From Flavobacterium amnicola (lineage in GTDB: Bacteria > Bacteroidota > Bacteroidia > Flavobacteriales > Flavobacteriaceae): a stretch of DNA of 64,000 nucleotides. The first letter of the stretch is position 1. Each line of letters starts with the position of its first letter. Shown here piece by piece: positions 9,517 to 18,150 of the stretch. The notes under the pieces are model-generated. The model was not told the DNA's origin. It ran no database searches and saw only the letters and a list, made by a program, of their open reading frames with translations. The translations under genes were made by a program, and so were the position numbers. Location: NCBI RefSeq assembly GCF_004122165.1, contig NZ_SBKO01000006.1, positions 62,001-126,000 of the forward strand, read 5' to 3'.

Positions 9517-10189
9517 TATTCTTTTAGTATTGGTTTCTTTGGTCAATTATGCTCAAGAACAACCAAAAGATACGACTAAAAAAACACAACGATACGGACT
9601 TCGAATTGGTGCCGATATCTCCAAACTTGCAAGAACACTGTATGATAAAAATTACAAAGGACTAGAATTGGTGGCCGATTATCGTTTGACCAAAAAAATG
9701 TATATCGCTGGCGAATTGGGTAATGAAAACAAAACTACCGATGACGACCGTTTGAATTTCACCACCAAAGGAACTTATTTTAAAGCAGGTTTTGATACTA
9801 ATTTTTACGAAAATTGGTTGGACATGGAAAACATGATTCATGTCGGACTTCGTTACGGCGTAAGCTCGTTTAGTCAGGAGTTAAACACCTATAAAATATA
9901 TGATACTTCGGGTTACTTCAGCACTGGAAATTCGGTGGTATCGGGTAAAAAATTTGACGGATTATCAGCACAATGGGCCGAAGTAGTCGCTGGAATGAAA
10001 GCCAAATTATTCAATAATGTCTATGCAGGTCTGAGTGTGAGAATGAATTATTTGATTTCTCAGAAAAAACCAAGTGAATTTGACAATCTTTATATTCCTG
10101 GTTTTAATCGCACCTACGATGGAAAATTTGGTGCCGGTTGGAATTATACCATTACCTATTTTATTCCGCTATATAAGAAGAAGAAATAA
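9488..10189 (+). CDS. DUF6048 family predicted outer-membrane beta-barrel protein
   Basis: This is a 233-residue protein with a signal peptide (about 1-22, ending NYAQ). A chain of alternating-polarity strands follows, ending in a charged tail after an aromatic final strand, as in small outer-membrane beta-barrels. It matches the flavobacterial DUF6048 family. The start overlaps the end of the DUF6452 gene by 29 bp, which suggests translational coupling; an in-frame ATG at 9497 is an alternative start. Together the pair looks like an outer-membrane lipoprotein and barrel unit of unknown task. The unit ends in the strong hairpin at 10191. Confidence 0.82.
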   Translation: MKHMLKYSFSILLVLVSLVNYAQEQPKDTTKKTQRYGLRIGADISKLARTLYDKNYKGLELVADYRLTKKMYIAGELGNENKTTDDDRLNFTTKGTYFKAGFDTNFYENWLDMENMIHVGLRYGVSSFSQELNTYKIYDTSGYFSTGNSVVSGKKFDGLSAQWAEVVAGMKAKLFNNVYAGLSVRMNYLISQKKPSEFDNLYIPGFNRTYDGKFGAGWNYTITYFIPLYKKKK

Positions 10190-10190
10190 T

Positions 10191-10225
10191 AAAAAATCCC
10201 AATTAGTTCTAATTGGGATTTTTTA
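10191..10225. terminator. Bidirectional rho-independent terminator
   Basis: AAAAAATCCCAATTAG and CTAATTGGGATTTTTT form a near-perfect hairpin with a TT loop between two convergent genes. Confidence 0.9.
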
Positions 10226-10232
10226 TATGATG

Positions 10233-10466
10233 TTATTTTATTTCTTTCACACCTTTAGAAAACAACCATTTCATAAATAGTTTTTCGCCTTCATTGGTTT
10301 GCACCGTTTGAAATTTTGGTGCCGCTAATGTTCCTACTACAAATGCAGTTAGCGGAATTAATAAACCTTCTAAATTAGTGTAGGTCGAAAGCAAAATTCG
10401 AACCGGAATGAATATTGCTGCAAAACCTAATAAATTATAAAGGAATGCTTTTACTTTTTTACTCAT
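10233..10466 (-). CDS. Small membrane protein, unknown function
   Basis: This is a 77-residue protein with two hydrophobic helices (about 8-28 and 35-52) and a positively charged, cytosolic-looking tail. Length, hydropathy and position just behind the GNAT gene (3 bp gap) support it as a real gene co-transcribed from upstream. I recognise no family motif. Confidence 0.7.
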   Translation of the reverse strand: MSKKVKAFLYNLLGFAAIFIPVRILLSTYTNLEGLLIPLTAFVVGTLAAPKFQTVQTNEGEKLFMKWLFSKGVKEIK

Positions 10467-10469
10467 GTT

Positions 10470-10973
10470 TTATAGTGTTAATTTCCAATTATATAACGTA
10501 TCATTTTCGGATACTTTGATAAAGTCATTTTTTTCAAGAATTGAATAGGAAGCAATATTACTTTTATCGGTAGATGCAATAATAGTAAGTATTTTCGACT
10601 GGCTTTTTGCCCAATTAATTAGTAAAGCTACAGCGTCTTTCATATAACCGTTTCCTCTAAAATCCTCATAAGTTCCATAACCAATTTCGATTTCTCCGTT
10701 TTCTTTTGGAGCACCAAAAAAACATAAATCACCTACAATTTTACTTTCAGCATTTGAAACAACCGACCAAAGTGTTGAAAATAAATAATTTGCATTTTCG
10801 TTGGCTACGTTAGGTATAATCGTAGTAGACAATGCCTCTTTCAAATCATCAGAAATAATTCTATTGGTTGGTTCCAATTGCAATTCTACTTCTAATGAAC
10901 CGTCATTTAAAACGTACTTTTGAAGCTGACTTGCTGTTAGTGGAATCAGGCTTAATCTTTCTGAAGAAATCAT
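10470..10973 (-). CDS. GNAT family N-acetyltransferase
   Basis: This is a 167-residue acetyl-CoA-dependent N-acetyltransferase of the RimJ/RimL-like type. The beginning SERLSLIPLT is typical of the subgroup. The acetyl-CoA-binding motif A is seen in IGYGTYEDFRGNGYM (about 96-110), followed by the helix carrying A..LINWAK. The last strand region IASYSILEKNDF corresponds to motif B. The acceptor substrate cannot be told. Its stop is 3 bp before the small membrane protein and its start is 3 bp after the methyltransferase stop, so the three genes form an operon. Confidence 0.88.
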   Translation of the reverse strand: MISSERLSLIPLTASQLQKYVLNDGSLEVELQLEPTNRIISDDLKEALSTTIIPNVANENANYLFSTLWSVVSNAESKIVGDLCFFGAPKENGEIEIGYGTYEDFRGNGYMKDAVALLINWAKSQSKILTIIASTDKSNIASYSILEKNDFIKVSENDTLYNWKLTL

Positions 10974-10976
10974 ATC

Positions 10977-12143
10977 CTAATTATTCTCTTTATTTTGAAA
11001 CTTCTCTCGCTTGCTTCCTTCATACATTTCATATTTCGCAAATCGAGTTTCTAACTTTCCATTGAATAATTTTATTTTTCGAGATGGTTTTAATCCTACA
11101 AACTTCAACGCGTCTAAATTTGCCGTGATAAACCAAGCATTGGTATTGGGATAACTTTGCTTTAAAGTGTCACCAATTTCTCTGTAAAAACGCTCTAAAT
11201 GAATATCCAAACGCTCTCCATACGGCGGATTAAACACCATATGCAACGGACCTTTATTTTCCTTTTCCGTTTCAAAAAAGTTGCGTTCTGAAATTTTTAT
11301 ATAATCGTCAAGGTTGGCGTTTCTAATGTTGTCTTTGGCTTTCATGACTGCACTTGGTGCTTTGTCATAGCCTGTAATAGTATAATGAAATTCTTTGGTT
11401 TTTTTCATCAACGAATTCACAATTTGATCAAACAAATCGTTGTCCCAATCGCTCCATTTTTCAAAAGCAAATTCCTTACGATTAATATTCGCTGGAATGT
11501 TACACGCAATCATAGCGGCTTCTGCCAAAATGGTTCCTGAACCACACATCGGATCTAAAAAATCAGAGCTACCATCCCAACCCGACAACAACAACATTCC
11601 TGCTGCTAACACTTCGTTAATTGGCGCAATATTCGTAGCCGTTTTATAACCTCTTTGATGCAAAGAAGCTCCAGAAGAATCTAACGAAACCGAACATTGA
11701 TCGCGATCGATATGAATATTGATTCTTACATCTGGATAGTCTTTATCCACACTCGGACGTTGACCGTATTTATCTTTAAATTGATCCACAATCGCATCTT
11801 TACACTTTTGTGCCACAAATTGGGTGTGCTTAAAATTTTCGGAATGTACCGTGGTATCGATGACAAACGTCTGATTCGAGTTCATGTATTTTGACCAATC
11901 GATTCCTTGAATACCTTTGTATAAATTCGTTTCGTTAGTCGCTCTAAAATGATAAATAGGTTTTAGAATTTTTAAGGCAGTACGTAAGGCCAAATTAGCT
12001 TTGTACATAAATCCTTTATCACCCACAAAACTTACCATTCGGGTGCCCAATTGAACCTCCTGAGCGCCTAATTGTTGTAGTTCTTTTGCTAATATTTCTT
12101 CGAAGCCAAACAGCGTTTTGGCAATCATTTTAAAGTTTTCCAT
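10977..12143 (-). CDS. THUMP-domain class I RNA methyltransferase (RlmL-N/YpsC-like)
   Basis: This 388-residue protein has a ferredoxin-like segment plus a THUMP RNA-binding domain (about 1-155). The SAM-dependent methyltransferase core carries DPMCGSGTILAEAAM (about 205) and the catalytic NPPYGERL motif (about 290) typical of N2-guanine RNA methyltransferases. By family it should modify 23S rRNA (m2G2445-like) or tRNA; the precise base is inference. I start it at 12143 (MENFKMIAKTLFG); an upstream ATG at 12155 adds four residues. First gene of a three-gene minus-strand operon. Confidence 0.88.
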   Translation of the reverse strand: MENFKMIAKTLFGFEEILAKELQQLGAQEVQLGTRMVSFVGDKGFMYKANLALRTALKILKPIYHFRATNETNLYKGIQGIDWSKYMNSNQTFVIDTTVHSENFKHTQFVAQKCKDAIVDQFKDKYGQRPSVDKDYPDVRINIHIDRDQCSVSLDSSGASLHQRGYKTATNIAPINEVLAAGMLLLSGWDGSSDFLDPMCGSGTILAEAAMIACNIPANINRKEFAFEKWSDWDNDLFDQIVNSLMKKTKEFHYTITGYDKAPSAVMKAKDNIRNANLDDYIKISERNFFETEKENKGPLHMVFNPPYGERLDIHLERFYREIGDTLKQSYPNTNAWFITANLDALKFVGLKPSRKIKLFNGKLETRFAKYEMYEGSKREKFQNKENN

Positions 12144-12217
12144 TTTTGATATCAAGATTCAATGGCAATATCCATACAAAAAATACATTCGATTGAATTG
12201 CATCGGCAAAAATACAT

Positions 12218-12225
12218 TAAATTTG
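12218..12225 (+). promoter_or_regulatory. -7 box (TAAATTTG) before the methyltransferase at 12244
   Basis: An exact TAnnTTTG match ends 18 bp before the start codon. The divergent THUMP gene lies on the other side. Confidence 0.55.
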
Positions 12226-12243
12226 CACTTTAACCGTACATAA

Positions 12244-12987
12244 ATGTCAGAAAACCTTCCGCATACTACCGAAAACTGGTTCGAAACGTGGTTCGATTCA
12301 AAGTATTATCATATTTTATATAAAAATCGTGATGAAACCGAAGCCGAACAATTCATGGATAACTTAACGCAGTATTTAAATTTACCCGAAGAAGCTAAAA
12401 TCCTTGATTTGGCTTGTGGCAAAGGCCGTCATGCGATTTATTTGAACCAACTAGGATATGAAGTAACAGGTGTCGATTTATCTGAAAACAGCATTGCTGA
12501 AGCTTCAAAATCAAGCACCGACACCCTTCATTTTAAGGTACACGACATGCGCCTGCAAACGGAAGAAAAGTATGATGCCGTTTTTAACCTCTTTACCAGT
12601 TTTGGCTATTTTGAAAACGAAGAAGACAATTTCAAAACGCTTGTAGCAATTAAAGAAAGTCTGACGGAATATGGATTTGCAGTTATTGATTTTATGAATG
12701 CAAATTATGTCATCGATAATTTAGTCGCAGAAGAAGTGAAAACGGTTGACGATATCGATTTCCATATCAAACGTTATGTAAAAGACGGACATATTTACAA
12801 AGAAATTGATTTTGAAGACCATAATCAAAAATTTCATTTTACCGAAAAAGTGCGTGCTTTAACCCTTCAAGATTTTGAAACGATGATGGAAAAAGCCGAT
12901 ATTTATTTGTTGGATACTTTTGGCGATTACAAATTGCGAAAATTCTTCAAAAACGATTCGGAACGATTGATAATGATTTTCAAGTAG
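12244..12987 (+). CDS. Class I SAM-dependent methyltransferase
   Basis: This is a 247-residue cytosolic methyltransferase. The SAM-binding motif I is ILDLACGKGRHAIYL (about 56-70), followed by motif II VTGVDLSENSI with the ribose-binding acidic residue and a motif IV-like YDAVFNLFTSFGYF (about 115-128). The layout fits the YcgJ/UbiE-like small-molecule methyltransferases of Bacteroidetes; the substrate is unknown. Monocistronic, with its own -7 box. Confidence 0.87.
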   Translation: MSENLPHTTENWFETWFDSKYYHILYKNRDETEAEQFMDNLTQYLNLPEEAKILDLACGKGRHAIYLNQLGYEVTGVDLSENSIAEASKSSTDTLHFKVHDMRLQTEEKYDAVFNLFTSFGYFENEEDNFKTLVAIKESLTEYGFAVIDFMNANYVIDNLVAEEVKTVDDIDFHIKRYVKDGHIYKEIDFEDHNQKFHFTEKVRALTLQDFETMMEKADIYLLDTFGDYKLRKFFKNDSERLIMIFK

Positions 12988-13065
12988 TTTGATTCGTTTA
13001 TTTGGTTATTCGTTTATTCGAAAAAAATCAAATTAACAAATTAACAAATCAATAAATCAACACAA

Positions 13066-13758
13066 ATGATATATATAATTCCTTTTTTATCGGTTGTATT
13101 GGGCTACGGAATTGCTAATATACTGGAACCCAAAAACAAGAAAAACTTAAAATTACTTTTGGCTTTTAGTGGTGCTTTTTTGTTGGCGCTTACGGTTTCG
13201 CATTTATTACCAGAAATTTATACAACCATTTCTTCAAGTTACGAATACCACACCCATAACAATATAGGAATTTTCATCATGATTGGAATTGTATTCCAGA
13301 TTGTGTTGGAATATTTCTCACAAGGTGCCGAGCACGGACATGTACATGGTCACGATAAAATGAATCACATTCCCTGGGCTTTGTTTTTGAGTTTGTGTTT
13401 GCACGCCTTATTAGAAGGAATGCCGGTAAGTCAGCACCATCATTTGGCTTGGGGAATTTCGGTACACCACTTCCCTATTGCCATTATTTTAACCACATTT
13501 TTAATGCAATCGCATTTAAATAAGTTATCCACTTTTGTTTTTATGTTGGTTTTTGCGGTAATGACACCGCTGGGCACTTTTATCGCACAAGATGTATCGG
13601 GTTTAATTGAATACCAAAAAGAAATCACGGCTTTTGTCATCGGAATTTTATTTCATATTTCCTCCACTATCATTTTTGAAAGCAGCGAAGGTCATAAGTT
13701 CAATTTGGCTAAATTGAGTGCTATTGTATTAGGTATTGTGTTGGCGTATTTTATGTAA
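13066..13758 (+). CDS. ZIP family divalent metal transporter
   Basis: This is a 230-residue inner-membrane protein with about seven to eight hydrophobic segments. It has the ZIP family hallmarks: a histidine-rich cytoplasmic loop (GHVHGHDKMNH, about 90-100), the metal-binding helix LHALLEGMP (about 111-119), and HISSTIIFESSEG later in the chain. Zn2+ or Fe2+ uptake is the known role; the metal cannot be told from sequence. A dispersed repeat follows directly after the stop codon. Confidence 0.9.
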   Translation: MIYIIPFLSVVLGYGIANILEPKNKKNLKLLLAFSGAFLLALTVSHLLPEIYTTISSSYEYHTHNNIGIFIMIGIVFQIVLEYFSQGAEHGHVHGHDKMNHIPWALFLSLCLHALLEGMPVSQHHHLAWGISVHHFPIAIILTTFLMQSHLNKLSTFVFMLVFAVMTPLGTFIAQDVSGLIEYQKEITAFVIGILFHISSTIIFESSEGHKFNLAKLSAIVLGIVLAYFM

Positions 13759-13761
13759 ATT

Positions 13762-13830
13762 TTGGGCGTGTCCCTTCGGGTCAGGCTATTCGCTACAATC
13801 TGTCATCGCGAGGTACGAAGCAATCACTGG
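13762..13830 (+). repeat. Two abutting dispersed intergenic repeats downstream of the ZIP gene
   Basis: 13762-13800 begins GGGCGTGTCCCTTCGGGTCA, a type of sequence I recognise as recurring behind genes in Flavobacterium genomes. 13801-13827 reads TGTCATCGCGAGGTACGAAG followed by CAATC, a variant of the widespread TCATTGCGAGGAACGAAGCAATC repeat. A second copy of the latter lies inverted at 33005-33028. The window shows the second repeat directly; genome-wide dispersion of the first is from memory. Confidence 0.6.
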
Positions 13831-13892
13831 ATTTTTCTTTTACACAATAACAGGATTTTCACTACTATCCTTCACGCAAACCAAAAACTTTG

Positions 13893-13900
13893 TAAATTTG
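13893..13900 (+). promoter_or_regulatory. -7 box (TAAATTTG) for murQ
   Basis: An exact TAnnTTTG match 29 bp before the chosen murQ ATG. It supports transcription starting downstream of the repeats and therefore the shorter murQ reading frame. Confidence 0.6.
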
Positions 13901-13929
13901 AACCTTTGTCACTTTACAACTTTAAACAA

Positions 13930-14742
13930 ATGACTTTCACCAAAACTACTGAGCAATCTTCCAAATACGAGCATTTAGAACAAATGTCGGTTCACGATTT
14001 GTTGACCAACATCAACAATGAAGACAAAACGGTTCCTTTAGCGATAGAAAAAGCCTTGCCACAAATTGAAACCGTTGTTACCAAAGTAGTCACACAGATG
14101 AAAAAAGGCGGTCGCCTGTTTTATATTGGAGCAGGAACTTCGGGCCGATTGGGCATTGTAGATGCTTCCGAATGTCCGCCCACTTTTGGTGTACCTTTCG
14201 ATTTGGTTATCGGAATTATTGCTGGTGGAGACGTTGCCATTCGCAAAGCGGTAGAGTTTGCCGAAGACGATAAAAATCAAGCCTGGAAAGACTTACAAGA
14301 ATGGAATATCAATGAAAACGATGTGGTCATTGGAATTGCAGCTTCTGGGACTACGCCTTATGTTATTGGTGGCTTAGAAAAATGTAACGAGAACAACATT
14401 ACCACAGGATGTATTACTTGTAATCAAGGAAGTCCGCTAGCGCAAACCGCTCAACTTCCTATAGAAGTAGTGGTAGGTCCGGAATTCGTCACCGGAAGCA
14501 GTCGCATGAAAGCAGGTACCGCACAAAAATTGGTACTAAACATGATTTCAACCGCAGCGATGATTCAATTGGGACGCGTAAAAGGCAACAAAATGGTCGA
14601 CATGCAATTGAGCAATGTTAAACTAATTGACCGTGGCGTTCGTATGATTATGGGTGAAATTCCAGTAAGTTATGAAGAAGCCGAAAAATTACTAAAAGAA
14701 AACGGTAGTGTTCGAAAAGCGGTGGAGAGTTTTAAGGGATAA
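13930..14742 (+). CDS. murQ: N-acetylmuramic acid 6-phosphate etherase
   Basis: MurQ cleaves the D-lactyl ether of MurNAc-6-phosphate to give GlcNAc-6-phosphate and lactate in cell-wall recycling. The 270-residue protein has the SIS-domain sugar-phosphate site GAGTSGRLGIVDASECPP and the later GASGTTPYV-like and SSRMKAGTAQK motifs that define the family. I start at 13930 (MTFTKTTEQS). The frame stays open upstream to 13762, but that stretch is repeat DNA and lies upstream of the promoter box. The protein is shorter than proteobacterial MurQ (about 300) as is usual in Bacteroidetes, where a C-terminal helical piece is missing. Confidence 0.93.
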   Translation: MTFTKTTEQSSKYEHLEQMSVHDLLTNINNEDKTVPLAIEKALPQIETVVTKVVTQMKKGGRLFYIGAGTSGRLGIVDASECPPTFGVPFDLVIGIIAGGDVAIRKAVEFAEDDKNQAWKDLQEWNINENDVVIGIAASGTTPYVIGGLEKCNENNITTGCITCNQGSPLAQTAQLPIEVVVGPEFVTGSSRMKAGTAQKLVLNMISTAAMIQLGRVKGNKMVDMQLSNVKLIDRGVRMIMGEIPVSYEEAEKLLKENGSVRKAVESFKG

Positions 14743-14769
14743 GTTATAAGTAAAAAATCATAAGATCAA

Positions 14770-14994
14770 ATGTCAACCAATAAAGAAATATTATCTAAAG
14801 GAATCAAATACCTTTTATTCGCTTTACCACTTATGTTTATTGGACCTTCTGTAATTTTTAGTTCGTTTAAAAATCAGGAGCATCCTTTTTATATTCCTAT
14901 TTTAGGGTTGGGAATTATCATGTGTTTATTAGCAATTTTTCTTATCTTTAAAGGTATTCAAACTATTATGAAAAGCTTATTTGATGGAAACTAA
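14770..14994 (+). CDS. DUF6095 family small membrane protein
   Basis: This is a 74-residue protein with two transmembrane helices (about 12-32 and 42-62) joined by a short NQEHPFYIP loop, matching the flavobacterial DUF6095 family of unknown function. It lies 27 bp after murQ and overlaps the DUF1572 gene by 11 bp, so the three are probably one operon. Confidence 0.8.
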   Translation: MSTNKEILSKGIKYLLFALPLMFIGPSVIFSSFKNQEHPFYIPILGLGIIMCLLAIFLIFKGIQTIMKSLFDGN

Positions 14995-15559
14995 TCTCAT
15001 TTACCTGGAAAGTGTAAAAAAGCAAATGCTCTATTACAAAACCGTTGCTGAAAAAGCCATGGAACAACTGGAAGAAGAACAATTGTTTTTCAGTGCTAAC
15101 GAAGACACTAATAGCATTGCGGTTATTATAAAACATATGGCAGGAAATATGCTTTCACGTTGGACAGATTTTTTAATTTCTGATGGAGAAAAGGAATGGC
15201 GTAATCGCGATGGGGAATTTAAAAATGAAATCACTTCAAAACCCGAATTACTGCAACTCTGGGAAAAAGGATGGAATTGTTTTTTTACCGCTATTAACGA
15301 ATTACAACCCGAACAGCTTTCACAAATTATTTACATTCGTAACGAAGGACAAACGGCAATGGATGCCATCAATCGACAATTGGCACATTATCCCTATCAT
15401 ATTGGGCAAATTGTATTTTATGCCAAAATGCTCAAAAAATCAGAGTGGACTAGCCTTTCTATCCCTAAAAATAAATCCAACGACTACAACGCCGATAAAT
15501 TCTCAAAAGACAAAAGCTTGAAACACTTTACAGATGATGAATTGAGAAAATTACAATAG
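14984..15559 (+). CDS. DUF1572 / DinB-superfamily protein
   Basis: This is a 191-residue helical protein of the DinB/DfsB four-helix fold, recognised by the metal-site histidines in IIKHMAGNML and in QLAHYPYHIGQIVFYAKML, together with the WRNRDGEF loop. DUF1572 members are thought to be metal-dependent, thiol-linked enzymes; the reaction here is unknown. The ATG at 14984 is preferred over a TTG one codon upstream. Translation is probably coupled to the overlapping DUF6095 gene. Confidence 0.85.
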   Translation: METNLIYLESVKKQMLYYKTVAEKAMEQLEEEQLFFSANEDTNSIAVIIKHMAGNMLSRWTDFLISDGEKEWRNRDGEFKNEITSKPELLQLWEKGWNCFFTAINELQPEQLSQIIYIRNEGQTAMDAINRQLAHYPYHIGQIVFYAKMLKKSEWTSLSIPKNKSNDYNADKFSKDKSLKHFTDDELRKLQ

Positions 15560-15660
15560 GAAATATTTCTTATTGATTCAACTTGTTTTTTTTAATAATC
15601 ATATTCTTAAAAGTTGTATATTTAACTTCTATCAACACCTACGAGTGAAAGACTAGAAGT

Positions 15661-17760
15661 ATGAATTTGTCAACTTACAAAAAATCAATACTATTAATCT
15701 CTATTTCTAGTTGTTTCTTTTTGATTCTTTTTTTCACGTTGTACATCTATACCATCTGGCAAGAAAAGAAAGATTTTCAAATCACTACTTCCGACTTTCA
15801 AAAAGAAATTGAGTCATTACTAAAATCGAATTGGCAATCCTATGAAAATCAAGTCAACGACATGTCTTTTTGGGATGATTTTGTAAAATACACACATGAA
15901 AAAGACAAAAAATGGTTTGATTTTTATGTTGGAACAGCAATTGATGTCTACAAATTAGACCTGGTTTCCGTTTATGACTTAAAGGGTAATTTAATCGATG
16001 CCAATACAAGTAACAATTATAATCCGGATATCATACCAAAGGATTTCTTTTCATTACTCTACCAAAAAAAATATTTGACCTTTTTCATAAAAAATGGAAA
16101 TCGAGTTTACAAAGTCTACGGTGCAACCATACACCCTTCAAATGATCCAAAAAAAATACAAAAACCGGCTGGTTACTTTTTTATGGCATTATGCCTAGAT
16201 GATGTTTATTTTAAAAAAATGCAGCACATAAGTAGTGCTCAAAATTGTAGTATTACTTTTGGTAAAGTTCAATCCGATTCAAAAAACGTTTCGTTTTCAA
16301 AAGAATTAACTGATTGGAAAGGAAATTTTATAGGAAACTTTTATTTTAATAAAAAATACCACAAAGATTTTACCACTTCCAAAATTATTCTACAAATTAT
16401 TATTGTGGCATTTATCATAAATCTTCTCGTATTCTTTTACTTTTCTAGAAAGTGGTTCTATACACCTTTACAATTAATTACCAACATATTGGAGTCAGGA
16501 AATAATAGCAAAATACGTGAATTACAAAAAATTAGTGGCGAATTTGGACATATTGGTGACTTGTTTGAAGACAACAATAATCAGAAATCCAGGCTTATCA
16601 ATGCAAAGTTGGATGCGGAAAAAAGTGATAAATTAAAATCGGCCTTTTTGGCGAATTTATCCCACGAAATTAGAACGCCAATTAATGCAATTAATGGTTT
16701 TTCAGAATTATTATTGAATACGAAAACAAACACAGAAGAAAAAAAAGAGTATCTAAACGTCATCAATAAAAGTGGACAAAATCTTATCAACATCATCGAT
16801 GATTTGATTGAAATGTCAAAAATCGAATCGAATTTAATAGCTCCCAATTATACTGCTATTGATCTAGAGGCTTCTGTAAAAGAAGTATTTGAAAGCATTA
16901 AAGTCACAATCGATCCGGACAAGAAAATTGAACTTCAACTTATTCCAAGTGAGCAAAAACCACTTCATGATATCATCACCGATGAAACTAAATTAAAACA
17001 AATCATCACCAATTTAGTGACCAATGCCATCAAATTTACTGAGAAAGGAACAGTAACACTTGGCTATAATGTAAACGAAGCCTTGCAAACTATTCAATTT
17101 TATGTAAACGATACTGGAATCGGAATTAATGAAGAAAATTTAGATAAAATTTTTGAACGTTTTAGACGAATTGAAAGTGATTTATCTATAAAAGTAGGCG
17201 GTCTCGGATTGGGTTTGTCCATTTCAAAAGCTTATATAGAATTACTTGAGGGCACTATTACTCTTGAATCAAAAATTGGCGAAGGCTCCCGATTTTATTT
17301 TACTATACCATTACTCTATGAATTAAATGTTCCTAAAAAAACAAGAAAAGCCAAAGAAATAAAGGCCTTAAATGATGCTAAACATACTATTTTAATTGCA
17401 GAAGATGACAATATTAATTTCTTATTATTCCAAAAAATAATTGCCGATTTCAATTATACTATCATTAGAGCCAAAGATGGGCTAGAAGCCGTAACAATTT
17501 GTAAAAATAATCCAGAAATAAATTTAATTTTGATGGATATAAAAATGCCTATTTTATCAGGATTCGAAGCCATTTTACAAATACGCCCGATTTATCCTAA
17601 AATTCCAATTATAGCGCAAACCGCCTATTCCTCGGAAGAAGATAAAATAAAAATTGAAAAAGCAGGTTTTACAGATTACATTTCGAAACCACTTAACAGA
17701 ACAAAATTAAACACAATGATTAATAACTACTTAAATATGAACTCGTCTACTAATGAATAA
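15661..17760 (+). CDS. Hybrid sensor histidine kinase/response regulator with CHASE-like sensor
   Basis: This is a 699-residue membrane sensor. An N-terminal transmembrane helix (about 10-32) is followed by an extracytoplasmic CHASE4-like domain (about 40-245, with NQVNDMSFWDDFVKY) and a second transmembrane helix (about 242-262). A HisKA domain has the phospho-acceptor His335 in LANLSHEIRTPINA. The HATPase_c domain shows the N box (NLVTNAIKFTEKG) and the DTGIGI and GLGLGLS glycine boxes. A C-terminal receiver domain (about 578-695) has the phospho-acceptor Asp626 in LILMDIKMP and its conserved Lys near SKPL. No DNA-binding output domain is present, so the signal must be relayed. The stimulus is unknown. 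The stop overlaps the next gene by 8 bp. Confidence 0.93.
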   Translation: MNLSTYKKSILLISISSCFFLILFFTLYIYTIWQEKKDFQITTSDFQKEIESLLKSNWQSYENQVNDMSFWDDFVKYTHEKDKKWFDFYVGTAIDVYKLDLVSVYDLKGNLIDANTSNNYNPDIIPKDFFSLLYQKKYLTFFIKNGNRVYKVYGATIHPSNDPKKIQKPAGYFFMALCLDDVYFKKMQHISSAQNCSITFGKVQSDSKNVSFSKELTDWKGNFIGNFYFNKKYHKDFTTSKIILQIIIVAFIINLLVFFYFSRKWFYTPLQLITNILESGNNSKIRELQKISGEFGHIGDLFEDNNNQKSRLINAKLDAEKSDKLKSAFLANLSHEIRTPINAINGFSELLLNTKTNTEEKKEYLNVINKSGQNLINIIDDLIEMSKIESNLIAPNYTAIDLEASVKEVFESIKVTIDPDKKIELQLIPSEQKPLHDIITDETKLKQIITNLVTNAIKFTEKGTVTLGYNVNEALQTIQFYVNDTGIGINEENLDKIFERFRRIESDLSIKVGGLGLGLSISKAYIELLEGTITLESKIGEGSRFYFTIPLLYELNVPKKTRKAKEIKALNDAKHTILIAEDDNINFLLFQKIIADFNYTIIRAKDGLEAVTICKNNPEINLILMDIKMPILSGFEAILQIRPIYPKIPIIAQTAYSSEEDKIKIEKAGFTDYISKPLNRTKLNTMINNYLNMNSSTNE

Positions 17761-18121
17761 AATAGTACTCCTACTTTGCTTTATAATGGTTTCCTGTTAT
17801 CAAGTTGAAAGAAATTGCAACGACTTTAAAACTGGAAATTTTGAATTTACACAAGAAATCGACGGAAAGAAAATGACTTCGGTTTTCGAACGAAACGACT
17901 CTTTACAAATAGAAACATTCAACGGAAAAACAGATACGGCTAGTGTTCGTTGGATTAATGATTGTGAATATATCTTGCAAAAATTACATCCTAAAAATAG
18001 GCAAGAAAAAAAAGCCATTTCCATTAAAATATTGACAACCAACAAGAACAAATACCAGTTCGAATATTCTTTTGTAGGCGACTCAAAAAAACAAAAAGGA
18101 ACTGTAACAAAAATCAATTAA
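17753..18121 (+). CDS. Small lipoprotein (family often mislabelled as topoisomerase IV)
   Basis: This is a 122-residue protein with a lipobox-type signal (LLCFIMVSCYQ, Cys about 15) and a small beta-rich domain. It contains CNDFKTGNFEF and WINDCEYIL, which carry two further cysteines. It has no topoisomerase features. From memory, homologues in public flavobacterial genomes are often named DNA topoisomerase IV only because of the nearby parC/parE genes. The start overlaps the histidine-kinase stop by 8 bp. The function is unknown. Confidence 0.78.
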   Translation: MNKIVLLLCFIMVSCYQVERNCNDFKTGNFEFTQEIDGKKMTSVFERNDSLQIETFNGKTDTASVRWINDCEYILQKLHPKNRQEKKAISIKILTTNKNKYQFEYSFVGDSKKQKGTVTKIN

Positions 18122-18150
18122 CAACGTATAAAAGATAAACAAAACAAATT

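Noticed and set aside
13762..13929. Longer murQ start at 13762
   Set aside because: The added 56 codons are repeat DNA directly after the ZIP stop, the -7 box lies at 13893, and the MurQ fold begins at the ATG at 13930.
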